64,000 bases of DNA, taken from positions 131,808 to 195,807 of the forward strand of contig CAZWKE010000001.1 in the NCBI GenBank assembly GCA_964634205.1. The letters are read 5' to 3'. The translations under genes and the position numbers were made by a program. Shown piece after piece: positions 8,553 to 17,270 of this stretch. Source of the DNA: JAFGGG01 sp964634205 (GTDB taxonomy: Bacteria > Spirochaetota > Spirochaetia > SZUA-6 > RPPD01). Numbering within the stretch: the stretch's first letter is position 1; every line of letters begins with the position of its first letter. The notes beneath the pieces are model-generated. The model was not told where the DNA came from. It did no database searches and saw only the letters and a program-made list of their open reading frames with translations.

Positions 8553-9102
8553 GCGTTGTTTTTTCTTTACAATCATTTGTATTTTAATTTGGAGTTGTAG
8601 TCTTGATTATAAGGGCGCGTTTGGAGGAGAAAAGCAGCGAGAAGAGATACCCGATACCATCTTGTACAATTTCAAGCATGTTGTGGTAGAGGATAACAAG
8701 AAACTGTTTCAAATAGAGGCCGACGAGGCAACGGTATTCAAGAAAAAGCAGGAAACACTCCTGGAAAACATACATTTTCTGGAGTATGACAAGGATGGGA
8801 ATATTGTAACGGAGGGGTTTGCCGATAACGCACGCTTCCACACGGGTAGTGAGGACGCGGAGATATGGGGTTCGGTGTATTTTTACTCTGCCCGGGAAGG
8901 GGCAGAGCTGCTTACCCCCAGCCTCTCCTGGAAGAAAGATTCCAAAGTGCTGCAGGCTGATCCCAAGGACCTGGTTCGCATAAACAAGGATGACGGCTCT
9001 TATATCCAGGGGAGGGGTTTTTTGGCGGACCTCCGCCGCAAATCCGTTTCTTTTTTATCCCAGGTACGGGGAAGGATAGTCAGAAATGATGAGGAAAAGT
9101 AG
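8545..9102 (+). CDS. lptC: LptC-like LPS export protein, probable lipoprotein
   Basis: A 185-residue protein with a short hydrophobic leader ending in IWSC, a likely lipobox. The body has beta-rich repeats of the LptC/OstA type (LFQIEADEATVFKKKQETLLENIHFLEYDKDGNIVTEGFADNA in sense, then TGSEDAEIWGSVYF and LLTPSLSWKKDSKVLQ). LptC passes LPS from the LptBFG transporter to the LptA bridge. Proteobacterial LptC is anchored by a membrane helix rather than lipid, so a lipoprotein form would be a variation. Position between pyrG and lptA, overlapping both, supports the call. Confidence 0.8.
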   Translation: MFRRCFFFTIICILIWSCSLDYKGAFGGEKQREEIPDTILYNFKHVVVEDNKKLFQIEADEATVFKKKQETLLENIHFLEYDKDGNIVTEGFADNARFHTGSEDAEIWGSVYFYSAREGAELLTPSLSWKKDSKVLQADPKDLVRINKDDGSYIQGRGFLADLRRKSVSFLSQVRGRIVRNDEEK

Positions 9103-9787
9103 TGTCTTCATAATTTTTTTCCTCTGCTGGGGGCTTATTTCCGCGGAGGTGTTTCATTTTTCCGGTAACAGGGTACAGACCGTGTTTGCCAAGGGTAAGG
9201 AGCATACGCTGTTAACCGGCAATGCCAAGGTCGTTTCCGATGATAATCATATTAGCGCTGACTCCATAGAACTTTTTGGTAAAGACAATAGTTATGTATT
9301 ATGTAAGGGGAATGTGCACCTTATAAACACAAAAAAGGGCATGGATCTCACCTGTGAAACTTTGTTTTACGATCGCAAGCTGAAAAAGTCCATGGTACAG
9401 GGGAACGCCGTTATGGTAGACCGTGAAAACCAGTTGGTGGTAAAGGGCGGCTTCCTCGAAGATAACGAAGAACAGGAAATTACGATAATCGAGATCGGAG
9501 TACGTATTTTGAAAGAAGATATGGTCAGCCGTTCCGAGTTCGCCCGCTACCTCAGGAAAGAAAAAAAACTTGAGCTTTCCGGTATGCCGGTGGTACATTG
9601 GAAAGGCGATGAATACAGGGCGGCTAAAATATATATTGATCTGGACAAGGATGAAATAACGTTGGAAGGAAATGTTTCGGGAGAGCTTACCCCCGAAGAG
9701 GAAGGAAAAAAAGAGCAGGGAGAAAAAAAGAGTGAACAGCAGCAACCTGAAAACGGTAAAAACAGCACTCAAAACCAAAAGCAATAA
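9086..9787 (+). CDS. lptA: LptA/OstA-family periplasmic LPS transport protein
   Basis: The signal peptide (about residues 1-20, ending GLISA) is followed by repeated OstA-fold strands: LLTGNAKVVSDDNHISADSI, VLCKGNVHLINTKKGMDL, SMVQGNAVMVDRENQLVV and ITLEGNVSGEL. These form the beta-jellyroll bridge that carries LPS across the periplasm. The last 35 residues are a charged, low-complexity tail rich in Glu, Lys and Gln. The DNA for this tail also encodes the start of lptB, which may explain its composition. It overlaps lptC by 17 bases. Confidence 0.85.
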   Translation: MMRKSSVFIIFFLCWGLISAEVFHFSGNRVQTVFAKGKEHTLLTGNAKVVSDDNHISADSIELFGKDNSYVLCKGNVHLINTKKGMDLTCETLFYDRKLKKSMVQGNAVMVDRENQLVVKGGFLEDNEEQEITIIEIGVRILKEDMVSRSEFARYLRKEKKLELSGMPVVHWKGDEYRAAKIYIDLDKDEITLEGNVSGELTPEEEGKKEQGEKKSEQQQPENGKNSTQNQKQ

Positions 9788-10511
9788 CGGTTCTCTCTCC
9801 GTTCAGGGACTGGTAAGAAAGTTCGGAAAGAAGGTTGCGGTCAATGACGTGACCTTTTCCATGGATGTCGGGGAGGTCGTGGGATTGCTGGGGCCGAACG
9901 GTGCCGGTAAAACCACCATCTTTTATATGATTGTCGGTTTTATAAAACCGACTGCCGGTAAAATATTTTTAAACGGCAAAGATATCACCTACCAGCCGAT
10001 GTATATCCGGGCCCGGGAGGGGATATCCTACCTTCCGCAGGAAGCCTCGATTTTCAGGAAACTTTCCGTTGAGGAAAATGTGTGGGCGGTGCTTGAGGTG
10101 AGAGGTGATTTAACCACCGGTGAAAAAAAAGACAAACTGGAGTATCTTCTTGACGAGTTGGGCATAACCCAGATACGGAAGCAGAAGGCTTTTACGCTTT
10201 CCGGCGGCGAAAGACGGAGAACGGAAATTGCGCGCGCACTGGCAATTGAACCCAAATATTTGCTGTTGGATGAACCGTTCGCTGGTATTGACCCCATTGC
10301 CGTATCGGAAATAAAAAACATTATCAAGGACCTGTCTTCCAAAGGAATCGGGGTCCTGATTACGGATCATAGTGTGCATTATACATTGGAAATTACCGGT
10401 AGATCGTATATTATAAACCTTGGAGAAATTGTTACTGCGGGGACAAAGAAGCAGCTTTTAAAAAGCAAAATCGCGCGCAGTATTTACCTGGGTCACGATT
10501 TTGATATGTAA
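9732..10511 (+). CDS. lptB: LPS export ABC transporter ATP-binding protein LptB
   Basis: ATPase that drives LPS extraction from the inner membrane with LptF and LptG (not in this window). Walker A is GPNGAGKTT from residue 54, the signature is TLSGGERRRTEIARAL, Walker B is YLLLDEPFAGIDP, and the switch His is in ITDHSVHYTLEI. I place the start at GTG 9732, giving 259 residues: AGGGAG lies 10 bases upstream, and an earlier in-frame ATG at 9672 would add only a Lys/Arg-rich stretch. Even so the gene overlaps lptA by 56 bases, so the two are surely coupled. Confidence 0.95.
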   Translation: MNSSNLKTVKTALKTKSNNGSLSVQGLVRKFGKKVAVNDVTFSMDVGEVVGLLGPNGAGKTTIFYMIVGFIKPTAGKIFLNGKDITYQPMYIRAREGISYLPQEASIFRKLSVEENVWAVLEVRGDLTTGEKKDKLEYLLDELGITQIRKQKAFTLSGGERRRTEIARALAIEPKYLLLDEPFAGIDPIAVSEIKNIIKDLSSKGIGVLITDHSVHYTLEITGRSYIINLGEIVTAGTKKQLLKSKIARSIYLGHDFDM

Positions 10512-10565
10512 GTGAAAATAAGTGGAAAATTCGGCGGATTTATAGGAAAATTAAAATAAGAACAG

Positions 10566-11978
10566 TTGTCGAGGTATTCGGTGCAGGTACAGAAACATAT
10601 CCTTAAACAGGAACAGAGACTCAAAATGACGCCTCAGTTATACCAGGCCATAAAAATTATGGCTCTGCCCATTCAGGAACTGCGGCTGCGAATACGACAG
10701 GAAATTGAAAAAAATCCTGCCCTGGAACTCCTTGAGGATAAAAACACAGAATCTTTTGACGAGATTTCACTGACGCGTAATTCGGATGAATATGATTTCT
10801 TTGATGAAACCTCAGACTCCGGCTATATCGGCAACAGGAGCAGCGATCAGGAGGATCTGAAACGGAAGTTCATTGAGGGGGCGCTTGCCAGACCGGAATC
10901 CCTGCATGACCATCTGCTGTGGCAGTTAAAGTTACAGCCGGTGACCGACAAGTGGTTTAAAATCGGGGAACTGTTGATCCTCAACCTGGACGAGAACGGT
11001 TTTCATATTGAAGCACCCGAATTACTGGTCAAGGAAGATGAGTTTGAAGTACTTCATGAAATGATGAAGATGATCCAGAGCTTTGATCCTCTGGGTGTCT
11101 GTACAAAAGACTATAAGGAGGCCCTGTTGGTACAGATTGAACACCACCAGGATCCCCATCCGCTCGCGCATCAGATTATAGAACAATACCTTGACTATCT
11201 GGAAAAAGGAAAATATAAAGAAATCGTAAAGAAACTGCATATTTCCGAGGATGAGTTTAAGGCCGCCCTGCAGTTTATTCGTACCCTGGAACCGCTTCCC
11301 GGGCGGAATTATGCTACGGAAACTCCCAAATATGTCATACCCGATGTCCGGGTCAGCATAAAAGAAGGAGAGTTTCATATTATCCTTAATGATGAAGAGA
11401 TTCCCGTATTGGGAATCAATCCGTTTTTTGATAAGATTAAAAGCAGCACGGGTTCCGGGGAAGCAAAGGATGCCAAAACATTTGTTACCTCGAGCATAAA
11501 CGAGGCCAAATGGTTTATTAAAAGCATCAATCAACGCAACAGTACCTTATTAAAGGTGTGTAAAGCGATTGTAGAGTTTCAGCGTGAGTTTTTCAGGAGA
11601 GGCCCGAAATACCTCGTGCCCCTGACTCTGAAAGATATTTCGCAGGAAATCGGTGTGCATGAGGCTACCGTATCACGCATGACGAATGGAAAATATATTC
11701 AAACCGAATACGGAATATTCGAATTGAAATATTTTTTTACCAATTCAATCTCCGGGTCCGGTTCGACCGGTTCGCGGTTCTCCAAAGAAGGAGTGAAACA
11801 GGTGGTGAAAGAGATTATCCTGGGTGAAGAAGGGAAACAAAATCTCAGCGACAGCAGGATCGTTGAAATACTTGCCAACAGAGGCATTAAGATTGCCCGA
11901 AGAACAATTTCAAAATACAGAAAGGAGTTGGGGATCATGTCGTCTTTCCAACGCAAAAGAATGGAGGAAGAAATATGA
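10566..11978 (+). CDS. rpoN: RNA polymerase sigma-54 factor
   Basis: Sigma-54 recognises -24/-12 promoters and needs an AAA+ activator. Region I is the Gln/Leu-rich start (LKMTPQLYQAIKIMALPIQELRLRIRQEI). The core-binding part follows, then the helix-turn-helix near LTLKDISQEIGVHEATVSRM and the RpoN box ARRTISKYRKELGI near residue 450. Length 470 is typical. Two starts are possible: TTG 10566, or GTG 10581, which has GAGG 6 bases upstream. Its partner activator (NtrX-like) is encoded 4 kb downstream and a sigma-54-like promoter precedes glnA, so a local nitrogen circuit is plausible. The stop overlaps the hpf start (ATGA). Confidence 0.97.
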   Translation: MSRYSVQVQKHILKQEQRLKMTPQLYQAIKIMALPIQELRLRIRQEIEKNPALELLEDKNTESFDEISLTRNSDEYDFFDETSDSGYIGNRSSDQEDLKRKFIEGALARPESLHDHLLWQLKLQPVTDKWFKIGELLILNLDENGFHIEAPELLVKEDEFEVLHEMMKMIQSFDPLGVCTKDYKEALLVQIEHHQDPHPLAHQIIEQYLDYLEKGKYKEIVKKLHISEDEFKAALQFIRTLEPLPGRNYATETPKYVIPDVRVSIKEGEFHIILNDEEIPVLGINPFFDKIKSSTGSGEAKDAKTFVTSSINEAKWFIKSINQRNSTLLKVCKAIVEFQREFFRRGPKYLVPLTLKDISQEIGVHEATVSRMTNGKYIQTEYGIFELKYFFTNSISGSGSTGSRFSKEGVKQVVKEIILGEEGKQNLSDSRIVEILANRGIKIARRTISKYRKELGIMSSFQRKRMEEEI

Positions 11979-12271
11979 ATATTGAAATAAGGGGGGTGCA
12001 TTACAACGTTTCTGACGAAGAGAAGCAGACAATTGAAAAGAAACTGCACAGGATTGATTTTATTAAAGATAAAATAATTGATATCATTTTTTCAATTACT
12101 AAAGAGAAGAAGGAATTTAAACTTGAGGTATCCATATACTTTAAATGGGGAACAGACGCGCATTTACATGTGCATGATTTCAGCCTTGCGGAAGGGATGG
12201 ATAAGTTATTCAATAAAATGGAAATTAAAATAAGTAAGGAAAAGGAAAAAAAACAGGAACACAATAAATAA
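11975..12271 (+). CDS. hpf: short ribosome hibernation promoting factor
   Basis: A 98-residue protein beginning MNIEIRGVHYNVSDEEKQTIEKKL, the HPF/RaiA fold that binds in the 30S tRNA channel and stalls ribosomes during starvation. The family strand EFKLEVSIYF and helix SLAEGMDKLFNKMEIKI are present, with a basic tail. It is the short form without the dimerising C-terminal domain. As in proteobacteria it sits directly after rpoN, here by a 4-base overlap. Confidence 0.9.
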   Translation: MNIEIRGVHYNVSDEEKQTIEKKLHRIDFIKDKIIDIIFSITKEKKEFKLEVSIYFKWGTDAHLHVHDFSLAEGMDKLFNKMEIKISKEKEKKQEHNK

Positions 12272-12291
12272 ACCCGACAGGGAGAGGACCT

Positions 12292-13266
12292 ATGGAAAAG
12301 TTTACGGTGCTTGACCTGCTTCAGTTGGATTTAAAGGAACACGATGCCTTGGGTTTGAAATGCATCGGGGGCAGGCCGGGACTAATAAGGGAAATTAAAA
12401 TGCCGGAACTAAACCGGCCCGGTCTTGCGTTAAGCGGCTTTTTCGATAATTTTGCCGAACAACGTTTGCAGATATTCGGCCGTGGGGAGACCTCATATCT
12501 GTGCAAGCTGGAAAAAGAGAACAAGCTGGAAAACATAAAAAGATTGTTTTCCTTTACCCTGCCCTGCTGTGTGTTTACGGGCAGTCTTGAGCCGCCGCCC
12601 AATTTTTTCAAATTGGCGGAAGAATCAGGGTGTCCGGTATTACAGTCCGAACTCTCATCTTCCGAGTTTTCAACCAGAATAATGCGGGTGCTCAGTAATA
12701 TATTCGCCCCCAAAAAGAATGTTCATGGGGTGTTGGTTGAGGTATTCGGTATCGGAGTGCTGATCCAGGGTGAAAGCGGCGTGGGTAAAAGTGAGATTGC
12801 TTTGGAGTTGATCGAGCGCGGGCACCGGCTGGTAGCGGATGACGCGGTTGAAGTGAGGTGCGTCGGAGGCAACTTTCTGATGGGCAAAGGGGTGAATGTG
12901 ATCGCCAGCCATCATATGGAGATCCGGGGATTGGGGATTATCAACGTCACCCACCTTTTCGGTGTCGGTGCCATCAGGGATAAAAAGCAGATCCAGTTGA
13001 TTGTGCAGTTGGAAGAATGGGACACGACCAAAACATACGACCGGATCGGTTCCGAGGACAGCACCATGGAACTGTTGGGAGTGAATGTTCCGTATCTGCG
13101 GATTCCGGTAAAACCGGGAAGGAATATTCCCATCATCATAGAAACCGGGGCAATGAACGAACGCTTGAAAAAATTAGGGTACCACTCGGCCAAAGAGTTT
13201 AGCCGCAGTATCATGAACTGGCTTGAAACGGAACGTGCCCGTTCCGTCTATTTTGAAAACCAATAA
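12292..13266 (+). CDS. hprK: HPr kinase/phosphorylase
   Basis: Phosphorylates HPr on Ser46 and removes the phosphate, reporting glycolytic state to carbon regulation. The C-terminal catalytic domain has the P-loop GESGVGKSE from residue 160, then ERGHRLVADDAVEV and the HprK signature region MEIRGLGIINVTHLFGVGAI. The N-terminal domain (1-130) is the usual variable half. Length 324 is normal. An AGGGAGAGGACC stretch precedes the ATG. Its substrate HPr is the next gene, 14 bases on. No EI or sugar-specific PTS permease gene is in view, so a purely regulatory role is possible. Confidence 0.96.
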   Translation: MEKFTVLDLLQLDLKEHDALGLKCIGGRPGLIREIKMPELNRPGLALSGFFDNFAEQRLQIFGRGETSYLCKLEKENKLENIKRLFSFTLPCCVFTGSLEPPPNFFKLAEESGCPVLQSELSSSEFSTRIMRVLSNIFAPKKNVHGVLVEVFGIGVLIQGESGVGKSEIALELIERGHRLVADDAVEVRCVGGNFLMGKGVNVIASHHMEIRGLGIINVTHLFGVGAIRDKKQIQLIVQLEEWDTTKTYDRIGSEDSTMELLGVNVPYLRIPVKPGRNIPIIIETGAMNERLKKLGYHSAKEFSRSIMNWLETERARSVYFENQ

Positions 13267-13280
13267 TCTAAAAATACAGG

Positions 13281-13547
13281 ATGAAAGAAAAGGTAGTAGT
13301 TGTAACGAACAGAGCAGGAATACATGCGCGACCCGCCGCGCTCTTGGTGCAGACCGCCAGTCAATACACCTCCTCGATATTTTTGGAACGAAATAATGAG
13401 AGGGTGAATGGAAAATCCATAATGGGTGTGATAACTTTAGGAGCGGTGTATAACTCTGAAATAAAGATAATTGTAGACGGTGAGGATGAAGATAAAGCTA
13501 TTGAGTCCTTAAGCGCTCTGTTTGAGAGAAAATTTGAAGAAGCTTAG
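13281..13547 (+). CDS. ptsH: phosphocarrier protein HPr
   Basis: An 88-residue HPr with both control sites: His15 in NRAGIHARPA (phosphorylated by EI) and Ser46 in NGKSIMGV (target of HPr kinase, encoded just upstream). The flanking residues Arg17, Pro18 and Ile47/Met48 are conserved. The 3' end overlaps the following DUF4390 gene. The intact Ser46 context suggests the HprK-HPr pair is functional. Confidence 0.97.
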   Translation: MKEKVVVVTNRAGIHARPAALLVQTASQYTSSIFLERNNERVNGKSIMGVITLGAVYNSEIKIIVDGEDEDKAIESLSALFERKFEEA

Positions 13548-14094
13548 ATTTCTGCGAATATGTTTTACCTTTTTGTTTATCATGTTAATAATAGTCCCGG
13601 TATTTACACAAAATGACACGGTACGTATTCAAATCAATACCACCACGGACACGCTGTCCGTTTTTTTTATCAGTCGAAACGCCGGGCGCGTGCTTTATGT
13701 TCTTAATGACGGTCTTGAATCCCAGATATTTTTTTATATCCGCCTGTATAAAAAAGCCGAGGGATTGTTTGCTTTTTTAGGCGATCACCTGGTGGCGGAG
13801 TATTCCCCGCAGTGTGTCGGTTACAGGGATTTTTTTGATGATGATTACGTTATCGAAAACTATGACGGGAAGATCCTGCGTTTTAAAAATCCGGATAAAT
13901 TTGTAAAAGAACTGTTCTCTCTGCGTGATTTCCGCTTACGGGGTATGGAAGAAGCCGATCATTCCGGGTATTATGTGATGGTAATGGTTCAGTTGGATTC
14001 AGTGAAACTGGTTCCTCCCTTTACGATTCTTTCGCTTTTACCGTTTGAAGGAAGGTCAGTTACCCCCTGGATTAAACAGGAGCTGGTAAAATAG
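13522..14094 (+). CDS. DUF4390-like exported protein
   Basis: A protein of about 190 residues with a hydrophobic N-terminus (LRICFTFLFIMLIIVPVFTQ) that should act as a signal peptide or anchor. The beta-rich body contains FYIRLYKKAEGLFAFLGDHLVAEY and ends VQLDSVKLVPPFTILSLLPF. In beta-proteobacteria DUF4390 proteins are encoded directly before an NtrY-like kinase, the same place as here, and the layout matches, so I assign that family with moderate confidence. It might present a periplasmic signal to the kinase. The start is uncertain: TTG at 13522 or TTG at 13534, both inside the end of ptsH. Confidence 0.6.
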   Translation: MRENLKKLRFLRICFTFLFIMLIIVPVFTQNDTVRIQINTTTDTLSVFFISRNAGRVLYVLNDGLESQIFFYIRLYKKAEGLFAFLGDHLVAEYSPQCVGYRDFFDDDYVIENYDGKILRFKNPDKFVKELFSLRDFRLRGMEEADHSGYYVMVMVQLDSVKLVPPFTILSLLPFEGRSVTPWIKQELVK

Positions 14095-14107
14095 GGGAAA
14101 ACAAGAA

Positions 14108-15898
14108 ATGAGAATCAGGGAATCGGGTCGGTCATCGTCAATAATTCTCATCGTACTGGTCATTTTTTATATTCTGCTTATCGCGATCATAATTCTGTTT
14201 TTCCAGCAGATTATCCTTACCATCTATAAAAGCAATCCGATTACCAATATCATGATCATGGGTATCATTATTATTTTACCCATTATCCTGCTGAGTGCGA
14301 TCATCTTTAATATAGTCAAGCTGCTGAAGGAGCGGGCCCTTAAAAAATCAGGCGCGCGCTTTAAAACCCGGCTTATTCTTTTTTTCAGTTTTATTGCAAT
14401 TCTTTCCGCCGTACCCCAGACCACACTTTCCGTTACCTTTATTAATTCGGTCATTAATTCCGAGTTCGTTACCCGCTTGAATGATGTCGTCGGCAATGCC
14501 TGGAGTATTGCCGTTGAATATTATACCAGCAAATCTAAAAATCTTGAGACATTCGGGAAAAGTAATCTGTTACCGTATTTATTCAGAGAACTTCCCTCCC
14601 GTCCTGGAAACACCTGGAAAACCGTACATAACGCAAACCCTGAGATTCAGTTTTTGCAGGTGTTTTCCTCTTCCGGTAAAGAGTTGTATTTTAAAGCACA
14701 AAATACAATTGCACAGGCGGCCCGGGTAAGTGATTTTTCCACTCTTTCGGGAGGGATGGGAAAGCTGCCCAAGGATGAGCGCGGTGATATCAGTATTCTC
14801 AGGTATCTGTATAAACTGACCCGCGGCAGCTCATCGTATTATGTCTTGTTCGGAGTTGTCCTGCCCAAGAGTTTTGACCAAAAAACCAAGCAGCTTATGG
14901 AATCCAGGGAATTTTTTGCCCAGTTGGCCAGGTACAAAAACCTGTTTGAGGTGGTAATAGTTATTTTTTATTCACTGTTTTCTTTTCCGGTGTTATTACT
15001 GGCAATTCTGGTGAGTTTTTTTCTGGCGGAGGAGATTATACGGCCGATTTTTAATCTTGAAGAGGCAACGCAAAGAGTTGCCCAGGGAGACTTTTCCATT
15101 CGTATATTGTCCCGGTCCAGTGATGAGTTGTCCAATCTTATTCAGTCCTTCAACCGTATGGTTTCGGAACTGGAGATCTCCAAAAAAAAGCTGCTGCAGG
15201 CGGAAAAAATAGCCGCATGGCAGGAGATCGCCAAGCGTCTGGCGCATGAAATTAAAAATCCGTTAACACCGATAAAGCTTTCTGCGGAAAGAATTCAGAA
15301 GAAATTTGAGCAGTCAAACAATGATAATCAGAAAGAGTTAAAGAAAGTGATCGGTTCCTCGGTTACGGCGATTATCAGTGAGGTGGAAAACCTTAACAAG
15401 TTGTTGAAGGATTTCAGTGATTTCGCCAAACTTCCGGAACCGCGGTGTGAAAAGACAAATCTAAAGAAACTGATCAAAGAAGCGGCATCTTTATATAATA
15501 ATCCGGCAGCCGATATTCGTATTGACAGTAAAGGTATCGACAAGGATACCGCTGTTTATATCGATGCCAAACAGTTTAAACAGGTATTTGCCAATCTTAT
15601 CATTAATGCGGTTCAGGCCATGCCCCATGGCGGAACGATTTTTATCCGGGCGGACCTTGTCAAAAAAGAAAAAACGAATTACTGTAGAATTCAGGTGCAG
15701 GATACGGGAGCCGGGATTGATGAGGAGATAAAACAGGCTATTTTTGATCCTTATTTTACCACCAAAAAGGGGGGTGCGGGTTTGGGACTCTCTATTGTTG
15801 AGAGGATTGTGTTTGATCATAAAGGCAACATCTGGTTTGAAAGCCAAAAAGGAAGAGGCACCACATTTTTTATAGACATTCCGATGGAACAGGAGTAG
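14108..15898 (+). CDS. NtrY-like membrane sensor histidine kinase
   Basis: A 596-residue kinase with three N-terminal membrane helices (about 12-35, 41-68 and 88-112), an extracytoplasmic sensor region to about 275, a fourth helix (VVIVIFYSLFSFPVLLLAILVSFF), then a HAMP segment (IIRPIFNLEEATQRVAQGDF). The HisKA phospho-acceptor is His380 in LAHEIKNPLTPIKLSAERI. The ATPase part has NLIINAVQAM, DTGAGI and GGAGLGLSIVERI. This order, and the partner 1 base downstream, match NtrY of the NtrYX system, which in alphaproteobacteria affects nitrogen and redox responses. The signal sensed is unknown. No PAS domain is obvious between HAMP and HisKA. Confidence 0.88.
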   Translation: MRIRESGRSSSIILIVLVIFYILLIAIIILFFQQIILTIYKSNPITNIMIMGIIIILPIILLSAIIFNIVKLLKERALKKSGARFKTRLILFFSFIAILSAVPQTTLSVTFINSVINSEFVTRLNDVVGNAWSIAVEYYTSKSKNLETFGKSNLLPYLFRELPSRPGNTWKTVHNANPEIQFLQVFSSSGKELYFKAQNTIAQAARVSDFSTLSGGMGKLPKDERGDISILRYLYKLTRGSSSYYVLFGVVLPKSFDQKTKQLMESREFFAQLARYKNLFEVVIVIFYSLFSFPVLLLAILVSFFLAEEIIRPIFNLEEATQRVAQGDFSIRILSRSSDELSNLIQSFNRMVSELEISKKKLLQAEKIAAWQEIAKRLAHEIKNPLTPIKLSAERIQKKFEQSNNDNQKELKKVIGSSVTAIISEVENLNKLLKDFSDFAKLPEPRCEKTNLKKLIKEAASLYNNPAADIRIDSKGIDKDTAVYIDAKQFKQVFANLIINAVQAMPHGGTIFIRADLVKKEKTNYCRIQVQDTGAGIDEEIKQAIFDPYFTTKKGGAGLGLSIVERIVFDHKGNIWFESQKGRGTTFFIDIPMEQE

Positions 15899-15899
15899 T

Positions 15900-17264
15900 A
15901 TGCCGTCCGTTTTAATTATTGATGATGAACAGGGTATCCGCGCAGTGCTGAAAGATGTACTGGAGGACGAAGGATATGAGGTAATTCTGGCGGAGGACGG
16001 CTACCAGGGGCTTTCCCGGCTGCAGACACATCCGGTTGATCTGGTTATTCTGGATGTGTGGCTGCCGAATATGGGCGGGATTGATGTTCTGAAAAAATTA
16101 AAAGAAGATTATGCCGATATTGAGGTGGTCATTATTTCCGGTCACGCGAATATAGATATCGCCGTTAAGGCCGTGAAGATGGGCGCCTTTGATTTTCTGG
16201 AAAAACCGCTTTCCCTGGAACGTGTTATTACCGTTGTCCGCAATGCCCTGGCCTTGGAAGATTTACGCAAAGAGAACAGAACATTAAAGAACTCTATTTT
16301 TATGGAAGACCAGATGATCGGCTCCAGCCGCGCCATGAAAAAAATACATGAGTTGATAGAGCAAAGCGCCGGTTCGGACGCCCGTATCCTTATTCTTGGT
16401 GAGAACGGCACCGGCAAGGAACTGGTTGCCAGGGCCATTCATATGAAGAGTAAAAGGGTATTCGGCCCTTTTATTGAAGTCAACTGCGCGGCCATTCCCG
16501 ACACCTTGATCGAAAGTGAGTTGTTTGGTCACGAAAAAGGGGCGTTTACCAATGCCTTTGCCAGGAGAAAAGGCAAGTTTGAGCTGGCACACAAGGGCAG
16601 CTTGTTTCTCGATGAAATCGCCGATCTGTCCTTAAGCGCACAGGCCAAGGTACTGCGGGTGATTCAGGAACTGGCTTTTGAAAGAATCGGTGGAGAAGAA
16701 CAAATTTCAGTGGATGTACGGCTTATCGCGGCGACAAACAAGAATATTGAGGAAGAAATAAAAACCGGTAGATTCAGGGAAGACCTGTATTTCCGTTTGA
16801 ATGTAATTCCGATTTTTATCCCGCCCCTGCGGGAGCGTATTGAGGACCTGGATGAACTGATCAGTTATTTTATGAAAAAGTATAAACATCCCAAATACGC
16901 GGAATCAAAAAAGATCTCGCCCGAGGCGTTAAAGATCTTAAAATCCTATCACTGGCCCGGCAATATTCGGGAGTTAAAGAATTTTATGGAGAGAATAAAT
17001 ATCATGACTGAAGAACAGTATATTCTTCCCGCAACCGTGAACCAGTACCTGGGTGCCAAAGAAAAGGACAAAAAGGATTCGTTCCTCTATGATTTTTCCG
17101 ATATGAAGCTGAATGAGGCCAAGGATCATTTTGAGAAAGAATTGATCGTACAGAAACTCAAGGACAATGAGTATAATATTTCCAAAACCGCCCAGATTTT
17201 GGGGTTGTATCCCAGCAATTTACATAATAAAATAAAAAAATTAGGCATTAAAATTGAGAGGTGA
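15900..17264 (+). CDS. NtrX-like sigma-54-dependent response regulator
   Basis: The receiver domain (1-120) has acceptor Asp52 in VILDVWLPNMGG. The AAA+ domain has Walker A GENGTGKE near 168, the sigma-54 contact loop at 214-219 reading GAFTNA, Walker B LFLDEI and ELFGHEKG. The C-terminal Fis-type helix-turn-helix is NISKTAQILGLYPSNLHNKIKKLGI. It should activate RpoN-dependent promoters after phosphorylation by the kinase encoded just before it. The contact loop differs from canonical GAFTGA by Asn218 in place of Gly, which could weaken sigma-54 remodelling. glnA downstream is a natural target. Confidence 0.92.
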   Translation: MPSVLIIDDEQGIRAVLKDVLEDEGYEVILAEDGYQGLSRLQTHPVDLVILDVWLPNMGGIDVLKKLKEDYADIEVVIISGHANIDIAVKAVKMGAFDFLEKPLSLERVITVVRNALALEDLRKENRTLKNSIFMEDQMIGSSRAMKKIHELIEQSAGSDARILILGENGTGKELVARAIHMKSKRVFGPFIEVNCAAIPDTLIESELFGHEKGAFTNAFARRKGKFELAHKGSLFLDEIADLSLSAQAKVLRVIQELAFERIGGEEQISVDVRLIAATNKNIEEEIKTGRFREDLYFRLNVIPIFIPPLRERIEDLDELISYFMKKYKHPKYAESKKISPEALKILKSYHWPGNIRELKNFMERINIMTEEQYILPATVNQYLGAKEKDKKDSFLYDFSDMKLNEAKDHFEKELIVQKLKDNEYNISKTAQILGLYPSNLHNKIKKLGIKIER

Positions 17265-17270
17265 TGATAA

